The position numbers and the translations under genes are program-made. Below the pieces are notes generated by a model. That model had not been told where the DNA came from, made no database searches, and worked only from the letters and a program-made list of their open reading frames with translations. A stretch of 64,000 nt of DNA, taken from NCBI RefSeq assembly GCF_000152745.1, contig NZ_CH672428.1:1749060-1813059 (forward strand), given 5' to 3'. Each line of letters opens with the position of its first letter. Position 1 is the first letter of the stretch. Source of the stretch: Oceanicaulis sp. HTCC2633 (lineage in GTDB: Bacteria > Pseudomonadota > Alphaproteobacteria > Caulobacterales > Maricaulaceae). This document shows, one piece after another, positions 25,148 to 33,896 of this stretch.

Positions 25148-26452
25148 ATGACCGTACTCAGACCGGACTTCCCCGATCACGGCTCGCCCTTTTCCCGCCG
25201 CCAGGAGCGCGATCTGAAGACCGCCGCCATCCGGTCCGCCGCCTCGCGCCGCTTCAACGCCCAGGGGGTTCTGGGCGCGCGACTGGAAGACATCGCCGCC
25301 GATCTCGGCCTCACCAAGACCAGCATCGCGTATTATTACGCGTCCAAGGAGGAGCTGGCGGAAGCGGCGTTCCTGTCTTCCGTGGAGTTCCTGATCGAGG
25401 CGGTGAGCCGCGCCGAGGCGGCCAATGACGCGCCGGGCCTCAAGGTGCTGGCGCTGTTTCAGGCCTATGGCGAACAGCTGAGCGAGGCGATTGAAGGCCA
25501 GCGTCCCTTCCCGGCCCGCCTGCAGGAACTCGACACCCTGTCTGAAGAGGTCCAGACCCGCATCACCGGACAGCTCTCCGAAGCCGTCAACCGCGTCAAC
25601 GCGATGACCTGCGACTGGCTTGAAGAAGCGGGACTCAGCGCGCGGCGGGCCGAACCTGTCACCTATTGCCTGTTCGGCTTGCTGGACTGGCTCACTGTCC
25701 GCGCCGGCGAGGAGACCGCTGCACAATTCTCCGATTCCGCCAACGTCCTGCGCGACATTCTCCGACAAGGCCTGACCGAGGCGGGGCCCGTCTCCAACGA
25801 GATCGCCCCGCAATTTGTCTCCAATGACGAGCTGCCGCAGATCTTTGATCGCGAAGCGCGCAATCGCATGAAGCGGGACGCCTTTCTCAAGGCCGGAATC
25901 CGGTTCTTCAACCTGTATGGTTTTGAAGGCGTCTCCCTGGCCGAGGTGGCGGGATCCCTGGGCGTGACGCGGGGCGCATTCTACTATCACATCCCGGACA
26001 AGGAGAGCTTCCTGGACCAATGCCTGGAGCACTCACTGCAGATGGTGGAAACCACGCTCGACGCCGCTGCGGACAGTCTGGACGGGCTGGCCTTCCTGCG
26101 TCGCGCCGCCTTTGACCTCATCTACATGCAGGCCAGCGGAATCTCGCCGATCATCCGGCTGGAACTGATGGCGGCCCTGCCGGCCGCCCGCCGCAACCGG
26201 CATCAGGCGCGCCTGCGCAATATCACCCGTCGCCTGGGCGACAGCCATGACGCGGCGGTCAGCGCCGGCGAAGCCCGGCCCCATGAGGCCTCGATCGTGG
26301 AATCCATCCTGACCGGGGTGACGTTCATCAATAGCGGCTACACCCTCGCCGCCAGCAGCACGATGAATGACTGGCGCATGTCCCAGAATCCCCAGTCCGC
26401 GACCAATGATTTCCTGTACGTCCTGTTGTACGGGCTGGCGGCGCGCCCATGA
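25148..26452 (+). CDS. Tandem TetR/AcrR-type transcriptional regulator
   Basis: A 434-residue protein with two complete TetR modules. The first helix-turn-helix is at about residues 24-70 ('LEDIAADLGLTKTSIAYYYA'), the second at about 241-287 ('LAEVAGSLGVTRGAFYYHI'). Each is followed by an all-helical ligand-binding/dimerisation region, so the length is about twice that of a normal TetR protein. Two DNA-binding modules in one chain may mimic a dimer or reach two operators. It diverges from the disrupted TonB receptor and overlaps the lyase gene by ATGA at 26449, so it heads the lyase-peptidase operon and probably controls both directions. Confidence 0.88.
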   Translation: MTVLRPDFPDHGSPFSRRQERDLKTAAIRSAASRRFNAQGVLGARLEDIAADLGLTKTSIAYYYASKEELAEAAFLSSVEFLIEAVSRAEAANDAPGLKVLALFQAYGEQLSEAIEGQRPFPARLQELDTLSEEVQTRITGQLSEAVNRVNAMTCDWLEEAGLSARRAEPVTYCLFGLLDWLTVRAGEETAAQFSDSANVLRDILRQGLTEAGPVSNEIAPQFVSNDELPQIFDREARNRMKRDAFLKAGIRFFNLYGFEGVSLAEVAGSLGVTRGAFYYHIPDKESFLDQCLEHSLQMVETTLDAAADSLDGLAFLRRAAFDLIYMQASGISPIIRLELMAALPAARRNRHQARLRNITRRLGDSHDAAVSAGEARPHEASIVESILTGVTFINSGYTLAASSTMNDWRMSQNPQSATNDFLYVLLYGLAARP

Positions 26453-27960
26453 GCACAAGACTGACGCTTCTGCTGTGCATCCTCGTCGCCGCCTGCTCGG
26501 CGCAGGAGCCCGATGCGGCACCGACCGGGTCCGAGAGCGAGACCGGAGCCGCCTCGTCAACCTCCGGCCCCTCCGAGGCCGAACGCACGCGCTTTGATCC
26601 GCAAAGCCCAACCCTCTCCGCCAATCGTGAGATCGAGGCGGTCTTCTCGACCCAGGCTCTCAACGCCCAGGTCCTGCGCCTTGAGGCGGCCCTGGCCCGC
26701 GCACAGGCGCAGGAAGGCGTCATTCCGCAATCCGCTGCGGACGCGATCACGGCCGCCGCCATTCCGGACAACATTCCCCAGGACGCGCTCGACGCCGAAT
26801 ACGATGTGGTGCGCCACCGCATGGTCGCTCTGCTCAACGTTCTGCGCCGCTCACTCGATGAAGACAGCGCCAATTACCTGCACTATGGCGCGACGACCGT
26901 GGACCTGTATGACAGCGCCGCCATGTTGCAGATGCGCGAGGCGGTCCTGGCGCTGATCGCGGATTTGCGGGTGATCGAGCTGCAGCTTATCGAGCTGGCC
27001 GAGCGCTACAAGTCCACGCCGATGATCGGCCGCACGCTGGGCCAGCACGCCCTGCCCCTGACCTACGGCAAGTCTGTCAGCGGCTATATCGGCGAGAACC
27101 GCCGCCATATCGACCGGCTGGCGGACCTCCTGGACCGGATCGACCGGTCCATCATCATGAAGGGTGCAGTGGGCAGCTATCTGGGGCTGGGTCCCGAAGG
27201 CCAGCGCGTCGAGGCGCGGATGGCGCAGGAGCTGGGCCTGCCCGCCCCCTATCCCGATGACTGGCACGCCAGCCGGGACGTGTTCGCCGAGTTCGCGCTG
27301 GTCCAGTCCATGATGGCGCACACCTGGGCCCGGTTCGGGCAGGAGGTCTTCCTGCTCCAGATGACCGATATCGGCGCGGTGGTCGAGGAACGCCCCGGCG
27401 GCGCCGTCGGCTCCAGCACCATGCCGCACAAGGTCAATCCGTCGCTCTCTGAAGCGCTGATCCAGCATGGCCGGGTCATCCCGCGCCTTGCCGAGATCGT
27501 GCAGGACGACATGATCAACTTCTTCGAGCGCGACAACACATCCCGCCCCAACAGGGCCGTTGGGGATGTCGCCATCGCGACCGAAGACATGCTGGGCGAT
27601 GCGAGCCGTCTGATCTCGCGCCTGCGGGTCAACGAGGCGCGCATGGCCGAGACGCTGGAGCTGAGCGAAGGCTGGATCCTGACCCAGCGCATCGTCTTCG
27701 CCATTCAGGATGATCTGGGCCGGGAGGGCGCCGAGCACCGCCTGCGCGATCTCGCAGCCGACGCCAGTGAAACCGGCGTGAGTTTGCGCGAAGCCCTTGA
27801 GAGCGATCCTGACCTCCTCGCCCTTTTCGCGCCCGGGGAGCTGGACGCGCTTCTCAACCCGCGCACCTATCTCGGTCTCGACGCCGCGCTTGTCGACGCC
27901 GTCATCGCCCAGGCCCGCGCCGCCAGAGAGACCGACCCGGTCCGAACGGAGACCCCATGA
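26449..27960 (+). CDS. Exported lyase of the fumarase/argininosuccinase superfamily (lipoprotein)
   Basis: A 503-residue member of the superfamily that includes fumarase, aspartase, argininosuccinate lyase and 3-carboxymuconate cycloisomerase. The catalytic signature loop is GSSTMPHKVNP (residues 321-331), and earlier 'HYGATTVD' and 'IGRTLGQHALP' match the other two conserved regions. The N terminus is a lipoprotein signal with lipobox VAAC (near residue 16) and a Ser/Glu-rich linker, so the enzyme is apparently exported. That is unusual, because most members are cytoplasmic. It would cleave a C-N or C-O bond and release a fumarate-like product. It is coupled by ATGA overlaps to the TetR gene upstream and the M14 gene downstream. 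Confidence 0.85.
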   Translation: MSTRLTLLLCILVAACSAQEPDAAPTGSESETGAASSTSGPSEAERTRFDPQSPTLSANREIEAVFSTQALNAQVLRLEAALARAQAQEGVIPQSAADAITAAAIPDNIPQDALDAEYDVVRHRMVALLNVLRRSLDEDSANYLHYGATTVDLYDSAAMLQMREAVLALIADLRVIELQLIELAERYKSTPMIGRTLGQHALPLTYGKSVSGYIGENRRHIDRLADLLDRIDRSIIMKGAVGSYLGLGPEGQRVEARMAQELGLPAPYPDDWHASRDVFAEFALVQSMMAHTWARFGQEVFLLQMTDIGAVVEERPGGAVGSSTMPHKVNPSLSEALIQHGRVIPRLAEIVQDDMINFFERDNTSRPNRAVGDVAIATEDMLGDASRLISRLRVNEARMAETLELSEGWILTQRIVFAIQDDLGREGAEHRLRDLAADASETGVSLREALESDPDLLALFAPGELDALLNPRTYLGLDAALVDAVIAQARAARETDPVRTETP

Positions 27961-28829
27961 CCTCATCCGCTCTCGTGCGCTTTGTTGCGCTTGGCGTCGC
28001 GCTGATCCTGCCGGCTTGCGCCACGCAGACGCCCTTGGCGCCCCAGCCTGTCTCCACGTGTGAAACGGGCGCGACACGCCTGACCCAGGACTTCTCCACC
28101 GCGCCCGATTACGCCTGTGAACGCGCGGGCGAAGCGGCCTTTGCACTGACGGTGACGCCCGAAGATCCCGACATCAATCCCAGCCCCTGGTATGCGTTCG
28201 ACCTGCATGCGGAAGCCATGAGCGCGGCGCAAGTCGCGCTGGAATACCCCGAGTACCGCCATCGCTATCATCCGCGCATCGAGCTGGAAGGCGGTCACTG
28301 GGCCGCCCTGCCGGAAGACGCCGTATCCGTGTCCGAAGACGGCCGGCGTGCGGTGCTGGCGCTCGAGATCGCTCCCGGCGCCACCCGGATCGCCGCCCAG
28401 GAAGTCATCACGCTGGAAGAGCGCGCCCTCTGGCGCGCCGATTTCGGCGACCGCACCGGCATGACGCGCAACGTCATCGGCGAGAGCCGCGAAGGTCGCG
28501 TCATCGAAGCCCTGACCCGGCCCGCAGCCGTGTCTGGTGCGCCGCTCATCATCATTCTTGGCGGTCAGCATCCGCCGGAAGTGCCGGGCGTTCTGGGTCT
28601 TCGTGCGTTTCTGGACGCCCTGTTCGGAGAGCAGACCGACCTCTCCGTCCTTGACCGATATCAATGGCTGATCATTCCCGATCTCAATCCAGACGGGGTC
28701 GAGCATGGTCATTGGCGGCACAATACCGGCGGACTGGATCTGAACCGCGACTGGGGCCCCTTCACCCAGCCCGAAACCCGCGCCGCCTTCGCCGCCATCG
28801 AGGCGCAGATCGCGCAGGGACAATGCTAA
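27957..28829 (+). pseudogene. M14 zinc carboxypeptidase lipoprotein, 5' half (split by mobile element)
   Basis: The N-terminal 289 codons of an M14 metallocarboxypeptidase. A lipobox (LPAC near residue 20) predicts a lipid anchor. The zinc motif HxxE is His205/Glu208 in GGQHPPE, and 'NPDG' with 'LDLNRDW' supplies the substrate-binding Asn/Arg region. The frame then reads TGC, TAA and stops at 28829, far short of the third zinc ligand. The missing C-terminal part is at 47906-48268, in the same reading phase, on the far side of the island. Joining 28823 to 47906 at the shared CAA codon gives a 409-residue protein. The truncated product should be inactive. Confidence 0.88.
28820..28826. repeat. 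Left attachment-site core (attL) of the integrated element
   Basis: ACAATGC here corresponds to ACAACGC at 47902-47908. Both contain the CAA codon at which the two halves of the M14 gene join in frame. The one-base difference and short length make the exact crossover uncertain by a few bases, but both flanks fix the junction tightly. Confidence 0.6.
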
Positions 28830-28942
28830 AACTTCTGTCGCAGGCAGTGTCGGGACGTCCCTAACTACTCTGTAAAATCAGGGATTTGTCTTCTACCGTG
28901 TTCACGGTTGATCGCCCCCGTTTGCCTGCATTTCGATCACCA

Positions 28943-28951
28943 TGTGGGGTC
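28943..28951 (+). repeat. Putative integrase arm-site copy, left end
   Basis: TGTGGGGTC, followed seven bases later by GGAAC, is repeated in direct orientation at 47848-47856 near the other end, again followed by GGAAC. Such short direct repeats just inside both ends of a tyrosine-recombinase element are typical arm-type binding sites. Function is inferred. Confidence 0.4.
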
Positions 28952-28985
28952 GAAAGTTGGAACAATTTTATGGTGTGTATAACCT

Positions 28986-30140
28986 ATGGCACTGACAGCA
29001 TTGAAGGTGAAGAACGCCAAGCCCGGTCGCTACGTTGATGGCCGTGGCTTGTGTCTGTTCGTAAAGGAAAGTGGCTCGCGCAGCTGGGTCTTGCGGATGC
29101 AGCATAACGGCAGGCGGCGCGACTACGGATTGGGATCAGCACTCGATGTGACGCTGACCGAGGCGCGGGACGCAGCGGCAGCCTTGCGCCGCCAGGTTCG
29201 CGCAGGGATCGATCCAGTGGCGGAGCGGCGAAAGTCGCGCAAGGTGGTGCCGAGCTTCGAAACCGCAGCGCGCGAATGCTACGAGGCGTTGAAGGACGGG
29301 TGGAAGAACCAGAACTATCGCAACTGGATTTCCAGCATGGAAAACCACGTCTTCCCGCTGATCGGCAGGAAGCCCGTCGATCAGGTGGACAGCACCCATG
29401 TGGTTGAGGTGCTCACGCCCATCTGGCTCGAAATCCCCGACACCGCCCGCAAGATTTTGCAGCGAATCGGTGCCGTGCTCGACTTCGCGCATATCAAGGG
29501 ATGGCGGGAAGAAGAGGCCGCGCTGCGCTCTGTCCGCAAGGGCTTGCCGCGCCAGACCGACAAGGTCGAGCACTTCAAGGCCATGCCCTATGCAGAGATT
29601 CCGGCGTTCATGAAGGAGCTGGCGACCGCATCACCCACCACGGGCCGCGATGCCCTGCGTTTCACCATCTACAACGCCGTGCGGTCGAGCGAGACGCGCA
29701 AGGCCGTCTGGACCGAGATCGACTTGGACAAGGCGGTCTGGACCATCCCTGGCGAGCGGATGAAGGCAAAGGAAACGCATGTGGTGCCGCTCTCCAAGGC
29801 AGCGGTTTCCATCCTGCGGCGGCGCTGGAAACTGCGCACGAGCGACGATGGCCTCGTCTTCTCGAACAATGGCGAGAATCCCATAAGCGACATGACAATG
29901 ACCAAGCTATTGCGCGACGCAGGGATCAAGGGCGCAACCGTCCACGGATTCCGCTCCGCTTTCACCGATTGGGCAGCGGAAAAGACCGACTTTCCGAAGG
30001 AAGTGGCGGACAAGGCTTTGGCGCACAAGCTGAGCAACCAGGTTGAAGCCGCCTATCGCCGCACTGACTTTTTCGACAAACGGCGCGAGTTGATGGCGGT
30101 TTGGGCGGCGTTCTTGGACGAAGCACCCAACAGAAATTAG
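28986..30140 (+). CDS. P4-type tyrosine recombinase integrase
   Basis: A 384-residue site-specific recombinase. The N terminus is a DUF4102/Arm-DNA-binding domain (about residues 3-85, 'YVDGRGLCLFVKESGSRSWV'), followed by a SAM-like core-binding domain (about 95-185) and the catalytic domain (about 195-370). Catalytic residues are visible as the Arg in 'AVRSSETRKAVW', HxxR in 'VHGFRSAF', His in 'LAHKL' and the nucleophile Tyr in 'EAAYRRTD'. It catalyses insertion and excision of the island. The gene reads inward from attL, 160 bases from the junction, as is normal for this class. Most relatives use tRNA genes; this one sits in a protein gene. Confidence 0.93.
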   Translation: MALTALKVKNAKPGRYVDGRGLCLFVKESGSRSWVLRMQHNGRRRDYGLGSALDVTLTEARDAAAALRRQVRAGIDPVAERRKSRKVVPSFETAARECYEALKDGWKNQNYRNWISSMENHVFPLIGRKPVDQVDSTHVVEVLTPIWLEIPDTARKILQRIGAVLDFAHIKGWREEEAALRSVRKGLPRQTDKVEHFKAMPYAEIPAFMKELATASPTTGRDALRFTIYNAVRSSETRKAVWTEIDLDKAVWTIPGERMKAKETHVVPLSKAAVSILRRRWKLRTSDDGLVFSNNGENPISDMTMTKLLRDAGIKGATVHGFRSAFTDWAAEKTDFPKEVADKALAHKLSNQVEAAYRRTDFFDKRRELMAVWAAFLDEAPNRN

Positions 30141-30243
30141 CCAATCACGCCTTCCAAAAGAAAAGTCAGCTGAATTGGATGGGCTGTTGGTTCAGCCCGT
30201 TGCCAGTGGCAATTCCGAAATTCAGAATGCATACACCGCTTGT

Positions 30244-32211
30244 ATGCACCTAGACGCACAACCGAATTTCAACGACAGGGCCAGCAAATTGAAGTCTTTC
30301 CCATTCCTGCTGGCCGCGTTTTCGCTGACTATCTGCAGTCCAGCATCAGCCCAGACTGAGCAGCTGGATTTCGGCCCACAGTTTAAAACCATCCTGGCCG
30401 TCGCCCGCCTGAATGCGGATTGCTCCAATCAGCAGCCTTGTGTCGTCCCCTCAGGGCCGGCTCAGTTGCTGCAACAAGAAATTGATGGCGCACGTTGGAT
30501 CGGCAATGGCGGCGACGAATACGTTGATGGCTATCAAGACGGCTTGGCCCGCTATTTGATCGAGCAGAAGGTGCGTCCTCAGATAGATCCTAACTTCTCG
30601 ACAGCGGATCGAGGTCGCGCAGAACTGGCACTGAATATTCTCGGTCGCTACTGGGATTGCCTTGATCGCCACATTAGGATGGCAGACGAGAGTGAACTTG
30701 CGACCGATGCTGCGCTAGATGGCTTGGCAGAGGGCGCTTCCGAGAGTTGCTCCGAGTATCGCATACAAGCGATGACGCGCATTGCGCCAGACGCTCCAGA
30801 TTTTGCTGGTTTTGATCCGCTCCGCGATGGCGGTTTGCCTGATGCAGGAATTGCTGAGGTCTTGCACGCGATCCAGCGCTTTGCCGTTGCGTACAACGCA
30901 GGCTTGCGAGGCTACCGACACGGCCACGCGATTGAGCTGATCCTCCTGCCCGCACCAATCGTGGCGCAATCATCGCCAACAGCATCCCCGCTTGTAACTC
31001 CTGCAACACCACAGGCGGTTGAAGCCTTCACGCTGTCGAATGATGATTGTGTCAGCGTCCACGCCGATGGTGACCCCTGGAGGGAATGTGGGTTCCAGTC
31101 TTTCGCTGTCAGTCCCGATGGCACCAGAGTTTTGACCGTCAGCGCGCGTGGGACAACCCAGCTATGGAATGAGCGCGGAGAGGAAATCCGCAAGGTTGTG
31201 TGGAGCGACCAGCCAGGTGGAGCAAGCGGTTATCCAGATGGCCGCACGCTCATCTTCGGGCAGTACGCAATTGCAGTCGTCCATCAAAACCAAATTGTCG
31301 TTCTGGATTTGGCCAGTGGCGAAATACTCGCTCAGAATGCAACCGACGCAATGTTAATCGACGAACTGAGGCCGGGCACTGCAAATAGCGCATTTGTCGG
31401 TTTCAGGCTGTGGGACTGGCATGGTCGCCGTGCTGCTGAGCTTTCTTTGCCGGACGGCCAACTGCGTGAGGCCGAAAATCTCGACGACCTCAGGCGGTCT
31501 GGACCAGGATATTGGGTTAGCGGCAGACAAGCCCCCTTTACCCTACATCGTCCTGACAGAACGCCGACCGAGCTTTCGCTCGAGAGATCGTGCATGCCAA
31601 TCAACGAGCGCTATTGCAGTTGGCGCGATATTCCAGGTCAGTCGGTGCATGTTTTGAGCATCGAAACCGGAGAATGGAGTAGTTTCGATCTCGGCAGAGT
31701 TTTCTCAGGCCAGGAAAGCATTGAGGTCGTTCCTGCCGGGGATACCCACTTCGCAGTCATCTGCGGTCGCACAATCTCCTACTTTCCCGATATCAAACCT
31801 TGCAGCGTCAGGAACCTCCGGGAGGGAGGAGAGCTACACCAGTTTCAAGCAACACGATATCGAACTGCTGGTTTTGTCTCCCCGAGCGGTCTGGCAGAGA
31901 TTCGTTTGACGATTCAGACTGGCGATGAGTGGCGCACAATCACTGTCCCCGGGATGGGGACGCCTACACACTCGCTGAGGATGAGGGCGCGTGGCTTGGA
32001 TCTTCGGATGGAAACCTGCTTGTCTCTCGTGGCGACGATCAAAGCGCATTGGTCACACCGCGCAATGGGGAACTTGTGCAATTTCCATTTTCGGCGCGGA
32101 GTTGCGGCATTGGTTGGCCGAATTGGTCTACACAATGCAGGCTTGCCGCGAATGGCAGGCGCTGGCTTGTTGCACGAAGGCAGCCTTCGGAATCTCAAGA
32201 TAACCACTTAG
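30244..32211 (+). CDS. Exported beta-propeller-like protein, frameshifted near the 3' end
   Basis: A signal-peptide protein (ATG 30244, cleavage near PASAQ) of about 655 residues as read. Residues about 30-260 are an uncharacterised Cys-containing helical region. From about 290 onward, short repeats such as 'FAVSPDGTRVLTVSARGTTQLWN' resemble WD40/beta-propeller blades. After 31953 the frame becomes implausible, while the frame one base back continues sensibly (DGDAYTLAEDEGAWLGSSDG) to a stop at 32282. One missing G in GGG 31951-31953 would restore a full protein of about 679 residues. The gene is probably disrupted, or the sequence has an error. Function is unknown. Confidence 0.6.
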   Translation: MHLDAQPNFNDRASKLKSFPFLLAAFSLTICSPASAQTEQLDFGPQFKTILAVARLNADCSNQQPCVVPSGPAQLLQQEIDGARWIGNGGDEYVDGYQDGLARYLIEQKVRPQIDPNFSTADRGRAELALNILGRYWDCLDRHIRMADESELATDAALDGLAEGASESCSEYRIQAMTRIAPDAPDFAGFDPLRDGGLPDAGIAEVLHAIQRFAVAYNAGLRGYRHGHAIELILLPAPIVAQSSPTASPLVTPATPQAVEAFTLSNDDCVSVHADGDPWRECGFQSFAVSPDGTRVLTVSARGTTQLWNERGEEIRKVVWSDQPGGASGYPDGRTLIFGQYAIAVVHQNQIVVLDLASGEILAQNATDAMLIDELRPGTANSAFVGFRLWDWHGRRAAELSLPDGQLREAENLDDLRRSGPGYWVSGRQAPFTLHRPDRTPTELSLERSCMPINERYCSWRDIPGQSVHVLSIETGEWSSFDLGRVFSGQESIEVVPAGDTHFAVICGRTISYFPDIKPCSVRNLREGGELHQFQATRYRTAGFVSPSGLAEIRLTIQTGDEWRTITVPGMGTPTHSLRMRARGLDLRMETCLSLVATIKAHWSHRAMGNLCNFHFRRGVAALVGRIGLHNAGLPRMAGAGLLHEGSLRNLKITT

Positions 32212-32288
32212 CACTTACCATGTATGAGGTTCCGTCCCGTTTGGAAGAATCCGCAACGGCGCTGGGCCAGCTTCCTGAATGACCGGCA

Positions 32289-32492
32289 TCAAGCGCGTTG
32301 GTCGCGCGCGCGCCGCCGCCTCACTAGGTCATGCAAGCTGCTAGTGGTAACGCGCGTTGCTTTTCCGATCTTTACCGTTTCGAGCTCTCCTGTTGAAATC
32401 AGCTCGTACAGCTTCGTGCGCCCGATGCCGATCATGCGGGCAGCCTCATTGATCCTGACGCAGATCGGCTCGACGGTTTGCTCACCGCTCAT
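32289..32492 (-). CDS. Excisionase-like helix-turn-helix protein
   Basis: A 67-residue protein with the MerR-like winged helix of the excisionase (xis/helix_turn_helix_17) family: 'INEAARMIGIGRTKLYELIS' followed by a wing with 'KIGKATRVTTSSLHDLV'. Such proteins bend DNA at attachment sites or regulate integrase. Its ATG overlaps the TGA of the AlpA-like gene (ATGA, 32489-32492), so both are made from one transcript. It converges on the beta-propeller gene. Confidence 0.8.
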   Translation of the reverse strand: MSGEQTVEPICVRINEAARMIGIGRTKLYELISTGELETVKIGKATRVTTSSLHDLVRRRRARDQRA

Positions 32493-32695
32493 TCTGCCGG
32501 TTCCTCTTCTCGATAGTGAGCGGGATCGGCGATCCAGCGATTGATGGCTGACTCGTGCCAGCCCGCGCCGTGGATGCTGATCTTCACTTGCGACGGGAAC
32601 GTGCCCTCGGCGATTTTGCGATAAATGGTGGAGCGGGAAAGTCCGGTGCGGTCGAGCACGGTCTTGAGGCGGATGATGCGTTCGGTATTCGACAT
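32489..32695 (-). CDS. AlpA-family regulator
   Basis: A 68-residue protein of the AlpA/prophage CP4-57 regulatory family. The motif runs 'RLKTVLDRTGLSRSTIYRKI' followed by 'FPSQVKISIHGAGWHESAIN', which is highly typical. AlpA proteins activate excision or integrase expression in P4-like integrated elements, matching the integrase type here. The start at 32695 is chosen because the conserved region begins seven residues later; a longer frame to 32764 adds an unrelated leader. Confidence 0.88.
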   Translation of the reverse strand: MSNTERIIRLKTVLDRTGLSRSTIYRKIAEGTFPSQVKISIHGAGWHESAINRWIADPAHYREEEPAE

Positions 32696-33104
32696 AGGGC
32701 ATTCTCTCTTTGGTATCGGCAGCCCCTCGCCGGAACATAATGAGAACTTTTCTTGGAGGTGCAAGGGTGAGGTTCAGTTGGAATTCGGGCAATTCTTCAA
32801 CGATTTGCACGATTTGAACCGACTATGGACGGTCCGAGACCTTTACGGACAAACCGCTCCGTTGCCCTTGGTTTTGAGATTTTTTTCGTTCGACGCGAAT
32901 TTACGGCTGGCACGCGCGAATTTGCGACGGCAGCGACGGATTTCCGCGCCAGCGTTGCCGGATTTCGCGCACGAATCATGTCTTCTTTCGCGCAGTCGGC
33001 TTGGTTAGGCGGTTTGATTCTTTGCCAGAACGCTAAGTTAAGCTTAGTCTTTTGAGGTTATTTCAAACTGGACACGAGTTTACACAAATGGCAAAACACT
33101 AAGC
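32696..33104. promoter_or_regulatory. Gene-free divergent regulatory region, alpA to abiE
   Basis: About 400 bases with no convincing gene, AT-richer than its surroundings, between the minus-strand alpA pair and the plus-strand abiE pair. It must hold both promoters. An imperfect palindrome with arms CTAAG (33033-33037) and CTTAG (33043-33047) lies about 60 bases before the antitoxin start, and CTAAGC recurs just before the ATG. AbiEi antitoxins repress their own promoter at inverted repeats, so this is a candidate operator. Confidence 0.4.
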
Positions 33105-33893
33105 ATGGCTACGCGTTTGGACAGCAAGCTAAACCAACTCCAGCAGGAGCTCCCGGAAGGACTTCTGGTCGATGCCGCCTGGCTGGAGGCCAATGGCTAT
33201 TCGTCCGCGCTGCGTAGCCAGTATGTAAGTTCCGGCTGGCTGGATAGCCCAGCGCGACGGGTCTATCGCCGTTCACGCGGGCCTATGACCTGGCAGCAGG
33301 TCGTAATCTCGCTCCAGACCATGCTTGACCTTCCACTGACCGTTGGCGGTCGCACCGCGCTCGAACAGCAAGGCTATGCCCACTACCTTTCGGCAAACGT
33401 CCGGACAGTTCACCTTTACGGACCGACACGACCGCCAACCTGGCTGGATGATTTGCCGCTCGACGTGACATTCGCATGGCACAACAGCTTGCGCCTGTTT
33501 CCGACAGATGCCGACACGCCGCCATTGCCAAGCCCCACCATATATAGTGCTGCTGGCGCGCAATTGCCTGTTCGCTATTCGAGCAAGGAACGCGCCGTTC
33601 TCGAATTGCTCGATGAACTGCCCAAGCATGAGAGCTTTCATCAGGTCGATGCCTTGATGGAAGGCTTGAGCGATCTCAGCCCTCGTCGCCTGCAAACTCT
33701 TCTCGAAGCCTGCTCCAGCGTGAAGGTAAAACGGCTATTCCTGTTCTTTGCCGACCGGCACCGCCATGCTTGGCGACCGAAACTCGACCTGGCCAGGATC
33801 GATTTGGGTTCAGGCAAACGAGTTCTGGTGAAGGGGGGCAGGCTCGATCCGCAATACGACATCACGGTGCCCGCCGATCTTGGAGGGCAATAG
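33105..33893 (+). CDS. AbiEi-family type IV antitoxin
   Basis: A 262-residue protein matching the AbiEi antitoxin layout: an N-terminal winged-helix domain (about residues 15-65, 'VDAAWLEANGYSSALRSQYVSS') and a larger C-terminal domain. It neutralises the partner nucleotidyltransferase toxin without stable binding and represses the operon. The gene ends three bases before the toxin start, so the two are co-translated. Such systems stabilise mobile elements and can block phages by abortive infection. Confidence 0.88.
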   Translation: MATRLDSKLNQLQQELPEGLLVDAAWLEANGYSSALRSQYVSSGWLDSPARRVYRRSRGPMTWQQVVISLQTMLDLPLTVGGRTALEQQGYAHYLSANVRTVHLYGPTRPPTWLDDLPLDVTFAWHNSLRLFPTDADTPPLPSPTIYSAAGAQLPVRYSSKERAVLELLDELPKHESFHQVDALMEGLSDLSPRRLQTLLEACSSVKVKRLFLFFADRHRHAWRPKLDLARIDLGSGKRVLVKGGRLDPQYDITVPADLGGQ

Positions 33894-33896
33894 GAA

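Noticed and set aside
28830..28985. A tRNA gene as integration target
   Set aside because: No cloverleaf is present at either junction, and the split M14 gene explains the site.
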